Of a DNA stretch of 38,146 bases, positions 1 to 8,096 are shown one piece after another. The DNA lies in NCBI GenBank assembly GCA_902535025.1, contig CACARV010000006.1, positions 1 through 38,146 on the forward strand, given 5' to 3'. The DNA is from an uncultured Prochlorococcus sp. (lineage in GTDB: Bacteria > Cyanobacteriota > Cyanobacteriia > PCC-6307 > Cyanobiaceae). The notes below the pieces were generated by a model that was not told the origin of the DNA, did no database searches, and saw only the letters and a program-made list of their open reading frames with translations. Made by a program: the position numbers and the translations under genes. Each line of letters starts with the position of its first letter. Positions within the stretch are counted from its first letter, which is position 1.

Positions 1-83
1 TTATTAATTCAATAAAATGGGAAAAAGTGAGACTTAAAGATGGGGATAATTTAGAAATCGTTTCAATAGTTGGTGGTGGATAA
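1..83 (+). CDS. thiS: Sulfur carrier protein ThiS, C-terminal fragment (5' end outside window)
   Basis: Frame starting at base 3 reads INSIKWEKVRLKDGDNLEIVSIVGGG*; the 'DGD.LEIV..VGGG' C-terminus is typical of ThiS. Confidence 0.8.
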   Translation, partial: INSIKWEKVRLKDGDNLEIVSIVGGG

Positions 84-195
84 AATACGAAATTTTTTCA
101 TATTAAAAATCTTCATAATTTTTTAAGTTTAGGCATGAAACAATAACCAAATTTTTTCCTTTTTCGTTTTATATTCTTAAATATTAAAAAAAATA

Positions 196-363
196 ATGAC
201 AGAAAAAATCGATAGCAACTCAAGATCTCTAAAGTGGGAGAGCAATGGGGAGTTAGCGCATAAAGATCTCTCTGAATTAATTGAAAGATTAAAAAACGTA
301 GAAAGTGAACATATCTCTTCTGAACTTTCTAGATTAGGTACAAAATCAAACATAAAAGATTAA
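196..363 (+). CDS. Small hypothetical protein (55 aa)
   Basis: ATG at 196, TAA 361-363: MTEKIDSNSRSLKWESNGELAHKDLSELIERLKNVESEHISSELSRLGTKSNIKD; below the length cut-off of the ORF track. Confidence 0.6.
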   Translation: MTEKIDSNSRSLKWESNGELAHKDLSELIERLKNVESEHISSELSRLGTKSNIKD

Positions 364-430
364 ATTTGTTACTTAGATCTTGTATTTTTTAAAATTTGTA
401 CCAAATTAAAGTTACTGAATATATAAATAG

Positions 431-562
431 ATGTCGAAAAGATTTCCTGAGTGGGTAAATACAGAAGTTGTTATTAAGGCAATAAAAATGAGGGAAGAAG
501 GAATGCTTTCAAAACAACTAAATTTATGGATAGAAAACCTTTTAGAAATAGAAAAAAAGTAA
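431..562 (+). CDS. Small hypothetical protein (43 aa)
   Basis: ATG 431, TAA 560-562: MSKRFPEWVNTEVVIKAIKMREEGMLSKQLNLWIENLLEIEKK; not in ORF track. Confidence 0.5.
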   Translation: MSKRFPEWVNTEVVIKAIKMREEGMLSKQLNLWIENLLEIEKK

Positions 563-566
563 GTAT

Positions 567-1223
567 TTAAGAAATACTTTTAATAATTCTCAAAGCTGCC
601 ATTGCTGCTCCGTAACCATTATCTATATTCATAACTGAAATACCTGGAGAACAACTTGACAGCATACTATTCAAAGCAGTTTCTCCATCCTTGCTTACGC
701 CGTAACCGACTGATACAGGGACTGCAATTATCGGTTGTGCCAACAACCCACCCACAACTGTTGCCAAAGCTCCTTCCATTCCAGCACAAACTATTAAAAC
801 ATCATATTTATTAATTTCTTCTAAATGACTCATTAAACGATGTAGTCCTGCTACTCCAACATCTATAAAAGATTTACAATTTACTCCATAAATTTCAAGC
901 GCTAATTTTGCTTCAAGTGTTACGGCCAAATCGCTTGAGCCACCTGAAATTATGGCAACTTTTTTATTCGTATTCACTTTATTCAAATTTTTCCCAATTG
1001 TTAGGCAATTTGCTTTTTCATAGAATCGTGCATCATCATACAAACTTGTAAGATAATTAGCCTTTTCACTATTAATCCTAGTAATGAAAACAACCTCATT
1101 TTTACTTAATACATTTTCAGATAATCTCTCTAATTGGTCGATACTTTTATCTTGACCCCAAATAGCCTCAATAAGTCCAAGCCTATCCCTTCTTTGAAAA
1201 TCAAACTTGATATCAAAATTCAT
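567..1223 (-). CDS. cpmA: LarB/PurE-related (NCAIR mutase-like) protein; cyanobacterial circadian phase modifier CpmA family
   Basis: AIISGGSSDLAVTLEAKLALEIYGVNCKSFIDVGVAGLHRL...VCAGMEGALATVVGGL...PVSVGYG: LarB/AIR-carboxylase-like core. Confidence 0.8.
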   Translation of the reverse strand: MNFDIKFDFQRRDRLGLIEAIWGQDKSIDQLERLSENVLSKNEVVFITRINSEKANYLTSLYDDARFYEKANCLTIGKNLNKVNTNKKVAIISGGSSDLAVTLEAKLALEIYGVNCKSFIDVGVAGLHRLMSHLEEINKYDVLIVCAGMEGALATVVGGLLAQPIIAVPVSVGYGVSKDGETALNSMLSSCSPGISVMNIDNGYGAAMAALRIIKSIS

Positions 1224-1666
1224 CTTTGCTTATCTAATTCTCCCTCATAAATTAATTCAAAGGGATTTTCGCCTACATTAAGAGCAGCTTTAACATTATC
1301 TTCAAATTTTTGTTGAACTACATTTACTTCTGACATTGGTATGCTTTTCCATAATTTCTTACTTTTCCAATTTACTAATATTAAAGCTTCTTCTTTTTCT
1401 TTATCCCAAAATAATTGTCTTCCCAAAAAACCATCTTGAGAAGATAACCATGGCTCCCATATTTCTTTTTCAGCATTTAACCATGCTGCTTTTACATCGG
1501 CAGGTACTTTAAGTCTTAATTCCTCTATGACCATTTCACTTTGATAATTATCCATTGTAAGAGCTTTTAAATTGGGAGTATCAGATTGGAAAATTAAAAC
1601 TACTAAGCAAATTAATAATAAACAAAAACTTTGAAATTTTTTTTTCAAATTTAAATTAAATCTCAT
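1220..1666 (-). CDS. Small exported/membrane-anchored conserved protein (TIGR03792-like)
   Basis: N-terminal hydrophobic segment followed by '[61 protein letters not shown]'; family assignment from memory. Confidence 0.6.
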   Translation of the reverse strand: MRFNLNLKKKFQSFCLLLICLVVLIFQSDTPNLKALTMDNYQSEMVIEELRLKVPADVKAAWLNAEKEIWEPWLSSQDGFLGRQLFWDKEKEEALILVNWKSKKLWKSIPMSEVNVVQQKFEDNVKAALNVGENPFELIYEGELDKQR

Positions 1667-2883
1667 TTTTTCTCAATTAGAACTACTGAATGGCAACTTA
1701 TACCCTCTTCTCTCCCTTCTGGACCCAATTTTTCATTTGTGGTTGCTTTAATCCCAATTAAATTTTCATCAATATTTAAGATTTCAGAAATGTTTTTTTT
1801 CATTAGTTTTATATGTGGCATGATTTTTGGCCTTTCAGCAACAAGAACACTATCAATATTGTTGATTTCCCAACCATCTCGTCTTATCAAGTCAATTACT
1901 TTTGATAACAAAAACAAGCTATCAGCATTTTTCCATTTTTCATCAGATGGGGGGAAATACTTTCCTATGTCGCCCAACGAAAGTGCTCCCAATAATGCAT
2001 CCATTATTGAGTGACTTAAAACATCAGCATCACTATGACCATCCAATCCTAAATTTTCAGGATGATGCAATTTTACACCTCCAATAATTAAATCTCTATC
2101 CTTTACTAATCTGTGAATATCGTATCCATTACCTATTCTAAATTTCATGAATTGATTATTTTCTTTTATTATTCTCTTACTTTGTGGGGATTTTTTGTAG
2201 TTTTCATTTGAAATTAAGTCACTCCTTCTCTCCAATGTTCTTTCAAAACTTTTTCTTCTTCTCCACAATTTAATCTCTTCGTGATTACCGCTTACTAGAA
2301 TATCTGGCACTTTCATATCTTTAAAAGTTAACGGCCTCGTGTATTGTGGATATTCTAATAAAGAAGAATTATGACTCTCATCGACTAAGGAGTCTGGATC
2401 ACCAAGAGTTCCTGGTAATAATCTAGTCAAACCGTTAATTATTGATATAGCTGGTATTTCACCTCCAGAAAGTACATAATCGCCTATCGATATCTCCTCA
2501 TCAGCTAAACATCTAATCCTTTCATCAAAACCTTCATATTGACCACAAATAATTATTATTTGATCCAAAGCAGACCATCTAGCAAGATCTTTTTGCTTTA
2601 GGACTTTACCCTGTGGGGTCATCAGCAAAGTTTTACTTTTAGGTAATTTTCTAATTGATTCATATGCCTTATAAATAGGTTCAGGTTTTAATACCATACC
2701 TGCTCCTCCTCCATAAGGCTTATCGTCTACTTGTCTGTAAGAACCTTCTCCATATTCTCTTAAATCATGCAAATTTACATCGATCAAATTCTTATCTAGA
2801 GCTTTTGTTATGACACCTAAGTTATTTATTAATTCAAAAGCTTTAGGGAACAATGTAATTACATCAAAATTAAAACCACTCAT
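1663..2883 (-). CDS. trmD-ispF: Fused ORF: tRNA (guanine-N1)-methyltransferase (TrmD, about 2149-2883) + 2-C-methyl-D-erythritol 2,4-cyclodiphosphate synthase (IspF, 1663-2148)
   Basis: TrmD motifs 'DVITLFP', '[12 protein letters not shown]', '[11 protein letters not shown]', '[13 protein letters not shown]'; then in-frame IspF '[14 protein letters not shown]...[32 protein letters not shown]'. No stop codon between. Confidence 0.93.
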   Translation of the reverse strand: MSGFNFDVITLFPKAFELINNLGVITKALDKNLIDVNLHDLREYGEGSYRQVDDKPYGGGAGMVLKPEPIYKAYESIRKLPKSKTLLMTPQGKVLKQKDLARWSALDQIIIICGQYEGFDERIRCLADEEISIGDYVLSGGEIPAISIINGLTRLLPGTLGDPDSLVDESHNSSLLEYPQYTRPLTFKDMKVPDILVSGNHEEIKLWRRRKSFERTLERRSDLISNENYKKSPQSKRIIKENNQFMKFRIGNGYDIHRLVKDRDLIIGGVKLHHPENLGLDGHSDADVLSHSIMDALLGALSLGDIGKYFPPSDEKWKNADSLFLLSKVIDLIRRDGWEINNIDSVLVAERPKIMPHIKLMKKNISEILNIDENLIGIKATTNEKLGPEGREEGISCHSVVLIEKK

Positions 2884-3795
2884 CTAGAAATCTTCCTCAT
2901 AACCAAACTCAATCAACCTTGATTCTTTTTTTCTCCAATTTGTAACAACTTTCACAAACAACTCTAAGTGAACTGGACCATCAATTAATTTTGACATATT
3001 TGATCTTGCTGACTGACCAATCATTTTTAACATTGAACCTTTCTTTCCAATAAGAATGCCTTTTTGAGTTGATCTTTCAACAATAATAGTAGCCAAAATA
3101 GCTGTAAAAACTTTGCCATTTTTTCTTTTCATTTCCTCTCTCTTTTCAATCTTTACTGCGACACTATGAGGTACCTCTTCTCTTGTATTTTTTAATACCT
3201 GCTCTCTTACTAAATCAGATAATAAGTTATCTAATGGTTGGTCACAAATCGTCTCTTCGTCATAAAGTTTTGGTCCCTCTGGAAGAAAATCAAGTGTCAT
3301 ATCGACTAGTTCAGAACATCCCTCTCCTTGAGAAGCACTTACAATTTGAAAGTTTCTATTTATTCCAAAAAATCTTCTATATTGTTCTAATCGTAAATTC
3401 CTAAATTCTTTATTAACCAAATCCCACTTATTTAATGCCACAATAAACTCAGTTTTATTTGCGATTAGAAAGTTTAAAATATATTCATCACCTCTACCAG
3501 GTTCATCACTTGAATCAATTACAAAAATTACCATATCAACTCCATTAATTGCAGATTTTGCGTTTTTTACTAATATTTCTCCAAGTCGGTGATGAGGTTT
3601 ATGAACACCTGGCGTATCAACAAAAATTATTTGCCCATTGTCTGTAGTAAGTATTCCTTTTAATTTATTTCTAGTAGTTTGCGCTATTGGAGAAGTAATT
3701 GTTATTTTTTCTCCAATCAATTTATTTATTAAAGTAGATTTACCGACATTTGGCCTTCCTAGTAAAGTTACAAACCCAGATCTATAATTGGCCAA
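2884..3795 (-). CDS. era: GTPase Era
   Basis: 'GFVTLLGRPNVGKSTLINKLIGEKI', 'DTPGVHKP', 'NKWDLV', C-terminal KH region 'GILIGKKGSMLKMIGQSAR'. Confidence 0.95.
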   Translation of the reverse strand: MANYRSGFVTLLGRPNVGKSTLINKLIGEKITITSPIAQTTRNKLKGILTTDNGQIIFVDTPGVHKPHHRLGEILVKNAKSAINGVDMVIFVIDSSDEPGRGDEYILNFLIANKTEFIVALNKWDLVNKEFRNLRLEQYRRFFGINRNFQIVSASQGEGCSELVDMTLDFLPEGPKLYDEETICDQPLDNLLSDLVREQVLKNTREEVPHSVAVKIEKREEMKRKNGKVFTAILATIIVERSTQKGILIGKKGSMLKMIGQSARSNMSKLIDGPVHLELFVKVVTNWRKKESRLIEFGYEEDF

Positions 3796-3833
3796 AGACT
3801 TTTAATGCATCATTAATAAAATTCTGATCAAAA

Positions 3834-4361
3834 ATGGAAAAAAAAACCATAAATTTAAAAGAAGCTTCGTTCACGCAAGCAATAAACATATCCGCACAAT
3901 GGTGCAAAGAGTGGGGTGAAGATTTACTCAGCGAGGAAGTTTTAGCAGATAGAATCGCAGAGCTAACTAAAACAAGAAGTGGACTCAGAGGATTTTTTGC
4001 ATACGCTTTATCAGATAAAGATTGTTATTTGTTAGATAAACTTCCTATTTCACTAATTTACAAACTAAACGAAGGTGGTGATGACGTAACAGACATAGTA
4101 GTAAAAAATTTAATAATGAGTTCTGCTCAAATTATTATTCATCGAAGAGATAATAATCATGAATATGAGATAACATCGGAAAACATTTCGGATAGATGTA
4201 AGGCTATTCTAAGACTGCTAGAAACTAAGTCAGTTGCAAAGTCTGTCAATCAAGTCCTTAGAGACTTAGATCATATGAGCAATAGTTTTGATAATTCAGT
4301 AAAATATGATTCAGAGCAAAAGGAATTCATAAAAAAACAAATTCTTGATATAGCCCAATAA
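3834..4361 (+). CDS. Conserved hypothetical protein (175 aa)
   Basis: Full-length ORF MEKKTINLKEASFTQAINISAQWCKEWGEDLLSEEVLADRIAELTKTRSG...; followed by a hairpin terminator. Confidence 0.7.
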   Translation: MEKKTINLKEASFTQAINISAQWCKEWGEDLLSEEVLADRIAELTKTRSGLRGFFAYALSDKDCYLLDKLPISLIYKLNEGGDDVTDIVVKNLIMSSAQIIIHRRDNNHEYEITSENISDRCKAILRLLETKSVAKSVNQVLRDLDHMSNSFDNSVKYDSEQKEFIKKQILDIAQ

Positions 4362-4363
4362 AA

Positions 4364-4387
4364 AAGCGTAGAAACAAATCTACGCTT
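4364..4387. terminator. Bidirectional intrinsic terminator hairpin between convergent genes
   Basis: AAGCGTAGA-AACAAA-TCTACGCTT, perfect 9-bp stem with A-rich left and T-rich right flanks. Confidence 0.85.
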
Positions 4388-4410
4388 GATTATTTTTTTA
4401 CGTAATATGT

Positions 4411-5148
4411 TTAATCTCTTCTTCCACCACCTTGGAGTGCAATCATTAATCTCAATATAAAAACAAAAAGATTTATATAAGTTAGATACATACCTAAAGC
4501 CCCTGCAAGGTATTGATCGTCATTATATCTTCTTGGCATTGTATAGAAATCAACGAAAGACATTGCGACAAACAAGACAGTTCCAAATCCTGCAATTATC
4601 AATTCGAGTCCTGAACCTCCAAAAACTCCTGGAGCAAAGAATCCTCCAATTAATTGGACAAACATTGCTATAAGCAGTCCTATCAATCCAAGACCAACTA
4701 CCCCACTTAGTGCTTGACCAACACTATCACTCATTCTTTGGCCAGTGTAAGAGGCAATAACGAAAGTTATACCGGTAGCTAAAGCAGCTGTTCCGACAGA
4801 ACCAATACCAATTGTTCCTATAGCCAAAGCTACTATTCCACTTAAGGTGAATCCAGTTAACAAACTAAATCCTGTCAACAAGGGCAGGGCTTTCGTATTA
4901 TTTGCATTATTTGCAGCACTTGAGGCTATAAAAAACAAAACCAATTCTGCAACTAATGCAGCTAATGAAAGAGGCTGGAAAAGACCAGGATTTGTTGCTA
5001 AGAGTGAGACACCTGCTAAAACACCCAAAGAAGTTAGAACCATACCTCCACCAACATAAGGTAGAGCTTTTTGAATAACATTAGGTCCAACAATTGAACT
5101 ACTTTGTGCTTCACGAATAGCTTGGTTAAAATTACTACTTGCTGGCAT
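4411..5148 (-). CDS. Bax inhibitor-1 (TMBIM/YccA) family membrane protein
   Basis: Seven hydrophobic segments; 'LPLLTGFSLLTGFTLSGIV', 'DFYTMPRRYNDDQYLAGALGMYLTYINLFVFILRLM'. Confidence 0.85.
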   Translation of the reverse strand: MPASSNFNQAIREAQSSSIVGPNVIQKALPYVGGGMVLTSLGVLAGVSLLATNPGLFQPLSLAALVAELVLFFIASSAANNANNTKALPLLTGFSLLTGFTLSGIVALAIGTIGIGSVGTAALATGITFVIASYTGQRMSDSVGQALSGVVGLGLIGLLIAMFVQLIGGFFAPGVFGGSGLELIIAGFGTVLFVAMSFVDFYTMPRRYNDDQYLAGALGMYLTYINLFVFILRLMIALQGGGRRD

Positions 5149-5219
5149 TTTTTTTTTAAATATATAATTATTCTACTTGATTTTTAAAATTTCAGGGTAC
5201 GGATCACCATAGTATTAAA

Positions 5220-6176
5220 TTATTGATAAGCCTCAATAATTTTCTGAACTAAAGGATGACGAACTACATCTTCAACATTTAAATAACAAAATTTTATACC
5301 CTGAGTTTCAGAGAAAATTCTCGATGCTTCGATAAGGCCGCTTTCCTGATCTTTTTCTAAATCAATTTGTGTAATATCACCGTTTACAACCATTTTAGAT
5401 CTTTCACCTAACCTAGTTAAAAACATTCTCATTTGAGAGCAAGTTGTGTTTTGTGCTTCATCCAAGATAATCAATGAATTATCTAAGGTTCTTCCTCTCA
5501 TGAAGGCTAAAGGCGCAACTTCAATAATTCCTTTATCAATTAACGAATTTGTTCTATCAAACCCGAAAATACTATGTAAAGAATCAAATAGGGGTCTTAA
5601 ATATGGATCTACCTTTTGTTGCAAATCACCAGGCAGAAATCCTAAACTTTCACCAGCTTCAACAGCTGGTCTAGTTAAAATAATTTTTTCAATTTTTTTC
5701 TCGTTCAATAGTCTTGCTGCGCAAACAGTTGCTAAAAATGTCTTACCAGTTCCAGCTGGACCAATTGCGAACGTAAGATCAAAGTTTTCAATTGATTCAA
5801 CATATTCTTTTTGCCTTATAGTTCTTGGCCTTAAATATCTTCCTTCTTTGGAACGCGCGAGAACTTTTTTCCCAAGTTCAGCATGTGAAGAAGATTCTCC
5901 CATATTTAGAGAACTTAAAGCGGCTTTAAGATCTACTTCTGGGACTTCTAACCCTTGTTCCCAAATTGGTCTTGTCAGCTCTACTAATGCTGACGCTCTC
6001 TCAATTTTAGATATGACACCATTCATCTCGAGTTGTAAACCTCTTATAGTTAACGAAACTCCAGTAAGAGACTCAAACTTTTTTAAAAAGGAATTACCAG
6101 GTCCAGATAACGCTGTAGCAGCATCAGAGCTTGGCAAATCTATTGTGAAGTGACCAGTTTTGGAAACTTCCTTCAT
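5220..6176 (-). CDS. phoH: PhoH family ATPase
   Basis: 'AIGPAGTGKTFLATVCAARLL', 'IILTRPAVEAGESLGFLPGDLQQKVDPYLRPL', 'IILDEAQNTTCSQMRMFLTRLG'. Confidence 0.93.
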   Translation of the reverse strand: MKEVSKTGHFTIDLPSSDAATALSGPGNSFLKKFESLTGVSLTIRGLQLEMNGVISKIERASALVELTRPIWEQGLEVPEVDLKAALSSLNMGESSSHAELGKKVLARSKEGRYLRPRTIRQKEYVESIENFDLTFAIGPAGTGKTFLATVCAARLLNEKKIEKIILTRPAVEAGESLGFLPGDLQQKVDPYLRPLFDSLHSIFGFDRTNSLIDKGIIEVAPLAFMRGRTLDNSLIILDEAQNTTCSQMRMFLTRLGERSKMVVNGDITQIDLEKDQESGLIEASRIFSETQGIKFCYLNVEDVVRHPLVQKIIEAYQ

Positions 6177-6212
6177 CTAGCTATTTTATAAGAATGAAAA
6201 TTGATCAAATCA

Positions 6213-6578
6213 CTAGCTTTCAGCTTCATTACTATCTACTGCAGCTTCACTACTATCATTTTTTTCGTCTTTAGTTTTGGCTTTAGCTACTTTTTCCTTC
6301 TCTATCTTAGCTTTACCAATTGCGATAGAGGGTCTTTCTTTTTTTTCTAATAACCCGCCTTTTTCCAATAAAGATCTTACTACATCAGTTGGCTGAGCAC
6401 CCTGAGTGAGTCTTGTTCTTAAAGCTTCTGTATCAAGCCTAGTTTCTTTAGTTCTTGGGTTATAAAAACCTAGTTCTTGTAGAGGTCTTCCATCTCTTCT
6501 CGAAGTACTATTGCATGCAATAATTCTGAAACTTGCCTCTTTTTTCTTTCCAAAGCGCTTAAGGCGCAACTTAATCAT
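6213..6578 (-). CDS. rpsP: 30S ribosomal protein S16 with low-complexity C-terminal extension
   Basis: '[45 protein letters not shown]'; charged tail '[33 protein letters not shown]'. Confidence 0.95.
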   Translation of the reverse strand: MIKLRLKRFGKKKEASFRIIACNSTSRRDGRPLQELGFYNPRTKETRLDTEALRTRLTQGAQPTDVVRSLLEKGGLLEKKERPSIAIGKAKIEKEKVAKAKTKDEKNDSSEAAVDSNEAES

Positions 6579-6633
6579 CTTAAAATAAATTCGTTTTTAA
6601 TAATAATATCATTTAAAGGTAAAAATTTAGAAG

Positions 6634-8049
6634 CTATAAATCTGCAAAACCTTTTTTCTTTTTATTGTTTTTTTGTTTTTTCATTTTTTTATTACTTCCC
6701 ATTCCTCCCATTCCTGGCATTCCTCCCATTCCTCCCATTCCTGGCATTCCTCCATTCGACATTTGTTTCATAAAGCCTCTCATTCTTTGAAAATCAGCTA
6801 AGACCTTATCCACATCTTTTGCTTCATAGCCACTACCCTGCGCAATTCTTTGTCTTCTTGACGGCTGAGCGGCAAGAACCTCTGGTTTTTGTTTCTCTTC
6901 AAGAGTCATTGAAGAGATCATAGATTCTATCTTCTTGAGTTGATCTTCTCCATCTTTAATCATTCCATCATCAATTTTATTCATACCAGGTATTAATTTT
7001 ATTAATCCACCGAGTGATCCCATCCTTTTAATTAATCTCATTTGTTTAACAAAATCATTAAAATCAAAAGTTGCTTCTTGAAGTTTCTTTTGCATTGCTT
7101 CTGCGTCAGCGAGCTCAACTTCCTTTTGAGCTTTTTCAACAAGTGTCAATACATCACCCATACCTAAAATTCTGCTAGCCATTCTCTCTGGATGAAATGG
7201 TTGCAGTGCCTCAATTTTTTCGCCTACACCAATAAATTTGATAGGTTTTCCACTTATTTTTCTTATTGATAGGGCAGCTCCTCCTCTTGAGTCTCCATCT
7301 AACTTAGTTAGTATCGCCCCTGAAATTCCCACTTTTTCATGAAATGATTTTGTCAAGTCAGCAGCTTCTTGACCAATCATAGAATCTACAACCAGCAAAA
7401 CCTCATCAGGATTAGCAACTTCTTTTATTCGAACCATTTCACTCATCATTGAATCATCAATTTGTAATCTTCCTGCTGTGTCAATGATGATCGAGTTAAA
7501 ATTATTTTCACTTGCATAATCCAATGCATCCTTTGTTATCTCTTCTGGTTTACTATTTTTTTCTTTAGCTGAAAAAACTTCTAATTCATATTGACTTCCT
7601 AAAGTTTTAAGCTGGTCCACAGCTGCTGGGCGATAAATATCTGCAGCCACCAAGAGAACTTTTTTATTTTTTTCTTTCAAATAAAGGCCCAATTTACCTG
7701 TTGCTGTTGTTTTACCAGCTCCCTGAAGTCCTGCCATTAAAATTACGGTAGGATTATTCTCATTTTCATTTAACGGGGAGTTTTCATCCCCCATAATCTT
7801 GATTAATTCTTTATTTACAACCTCTATAAATTTTTGACCAGGATTTACACCCCTAACTACCTCTTCTCCAATAGCTTTATCTTTAACATCAGAAATAAAA
7901 TCTTTTACTACAGATAAACTAACATCAGCATCTAAAAGCGCTCTCTTTACCTCTTTCAAAGCTTCGTTAATATTATTCTCACTAATTTTTGCTTCGCCTC
8001 TTAAACCCTTTACTGCGTCTTCGAAGCGTGATGATAGTTCATCAAACAT
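6634..8049 (-). CDS. ffh: Signal recognition particle protein Ffh (SRP54)
   Basis: 'VILMAGLQGAGKTTATGKLGLYLK', 'DTAGRLQID', 'TKLDGDSRGGAALS', Met-rich M domain and 'GMGGMPGMGG' tail. Confidence 0.97.
   Translation of the reverse strand: MFDELSSRFEDAVKGLRGEAKISENNINEALKEVKRALLDADVSLSVVKDFISDVKDKAIGEEVVRGVNPGQKFIEVVNKELIKIMGDENSPLNENENNPTVILMAGLQGAGKTTATGKLGLYLKEKNKKVLLVAADIYRPAAVDQLKTLGSQYELEVFSAKEKNSKPEEITKDALDYASENNFNSIIIDTAGRLQIDDSMMSEMVRIKEVANPDEVLLVVDSMIGQEAADLTKSFHEKVGISGAILTKLDGDSRGGAALSIRKISGKPIKFIGVGEKIEALQPFHPERMASRILGMGDVLTLVEKAQKEVELADAEAMQKKLQEATFDFNDFVKQMRLIKRMGSLGGLIKLIPGMNKIDDGMIKDGEDQLKKIESMISSMTLEEKQKPEVLAAQPSRRQRIAQGSGYEAKDVDKVLADFQRMRGFMKQMSNGGMPGMGGMGGMPGMGGMGSNKKMKKQKNNKKKKGFADL
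6698..6751 (-). repeat. Perfect 27-bp tandem duplication in ffh 3' end, encoding (GMPGMGGMG)2
   Basis: cccattcctcccattcctggcattcct x2 (6698-6724, 6725-6751), itself built of 9-bp subunits. Confidence 0.9.
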
Positions 8050-8096
8050 TATTAAAAAGTAATTTCAATAATTATAGATGATCTTGAAATTTATTC

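Noticed and set aside
1739-2087. Two plus-strand ORFs (91 and 61 aa) over ispF
   Set aside because: Antisense to the well-supported IspF domain.
5446-6153. 235-aa ORF antisense to phoH
   Set aside because: Lies entirely opposite a well-supported PhoH gene; composition (Ser/Pro/Leu rich, no motif) is what a mirrored frame of a coding sequence gives.
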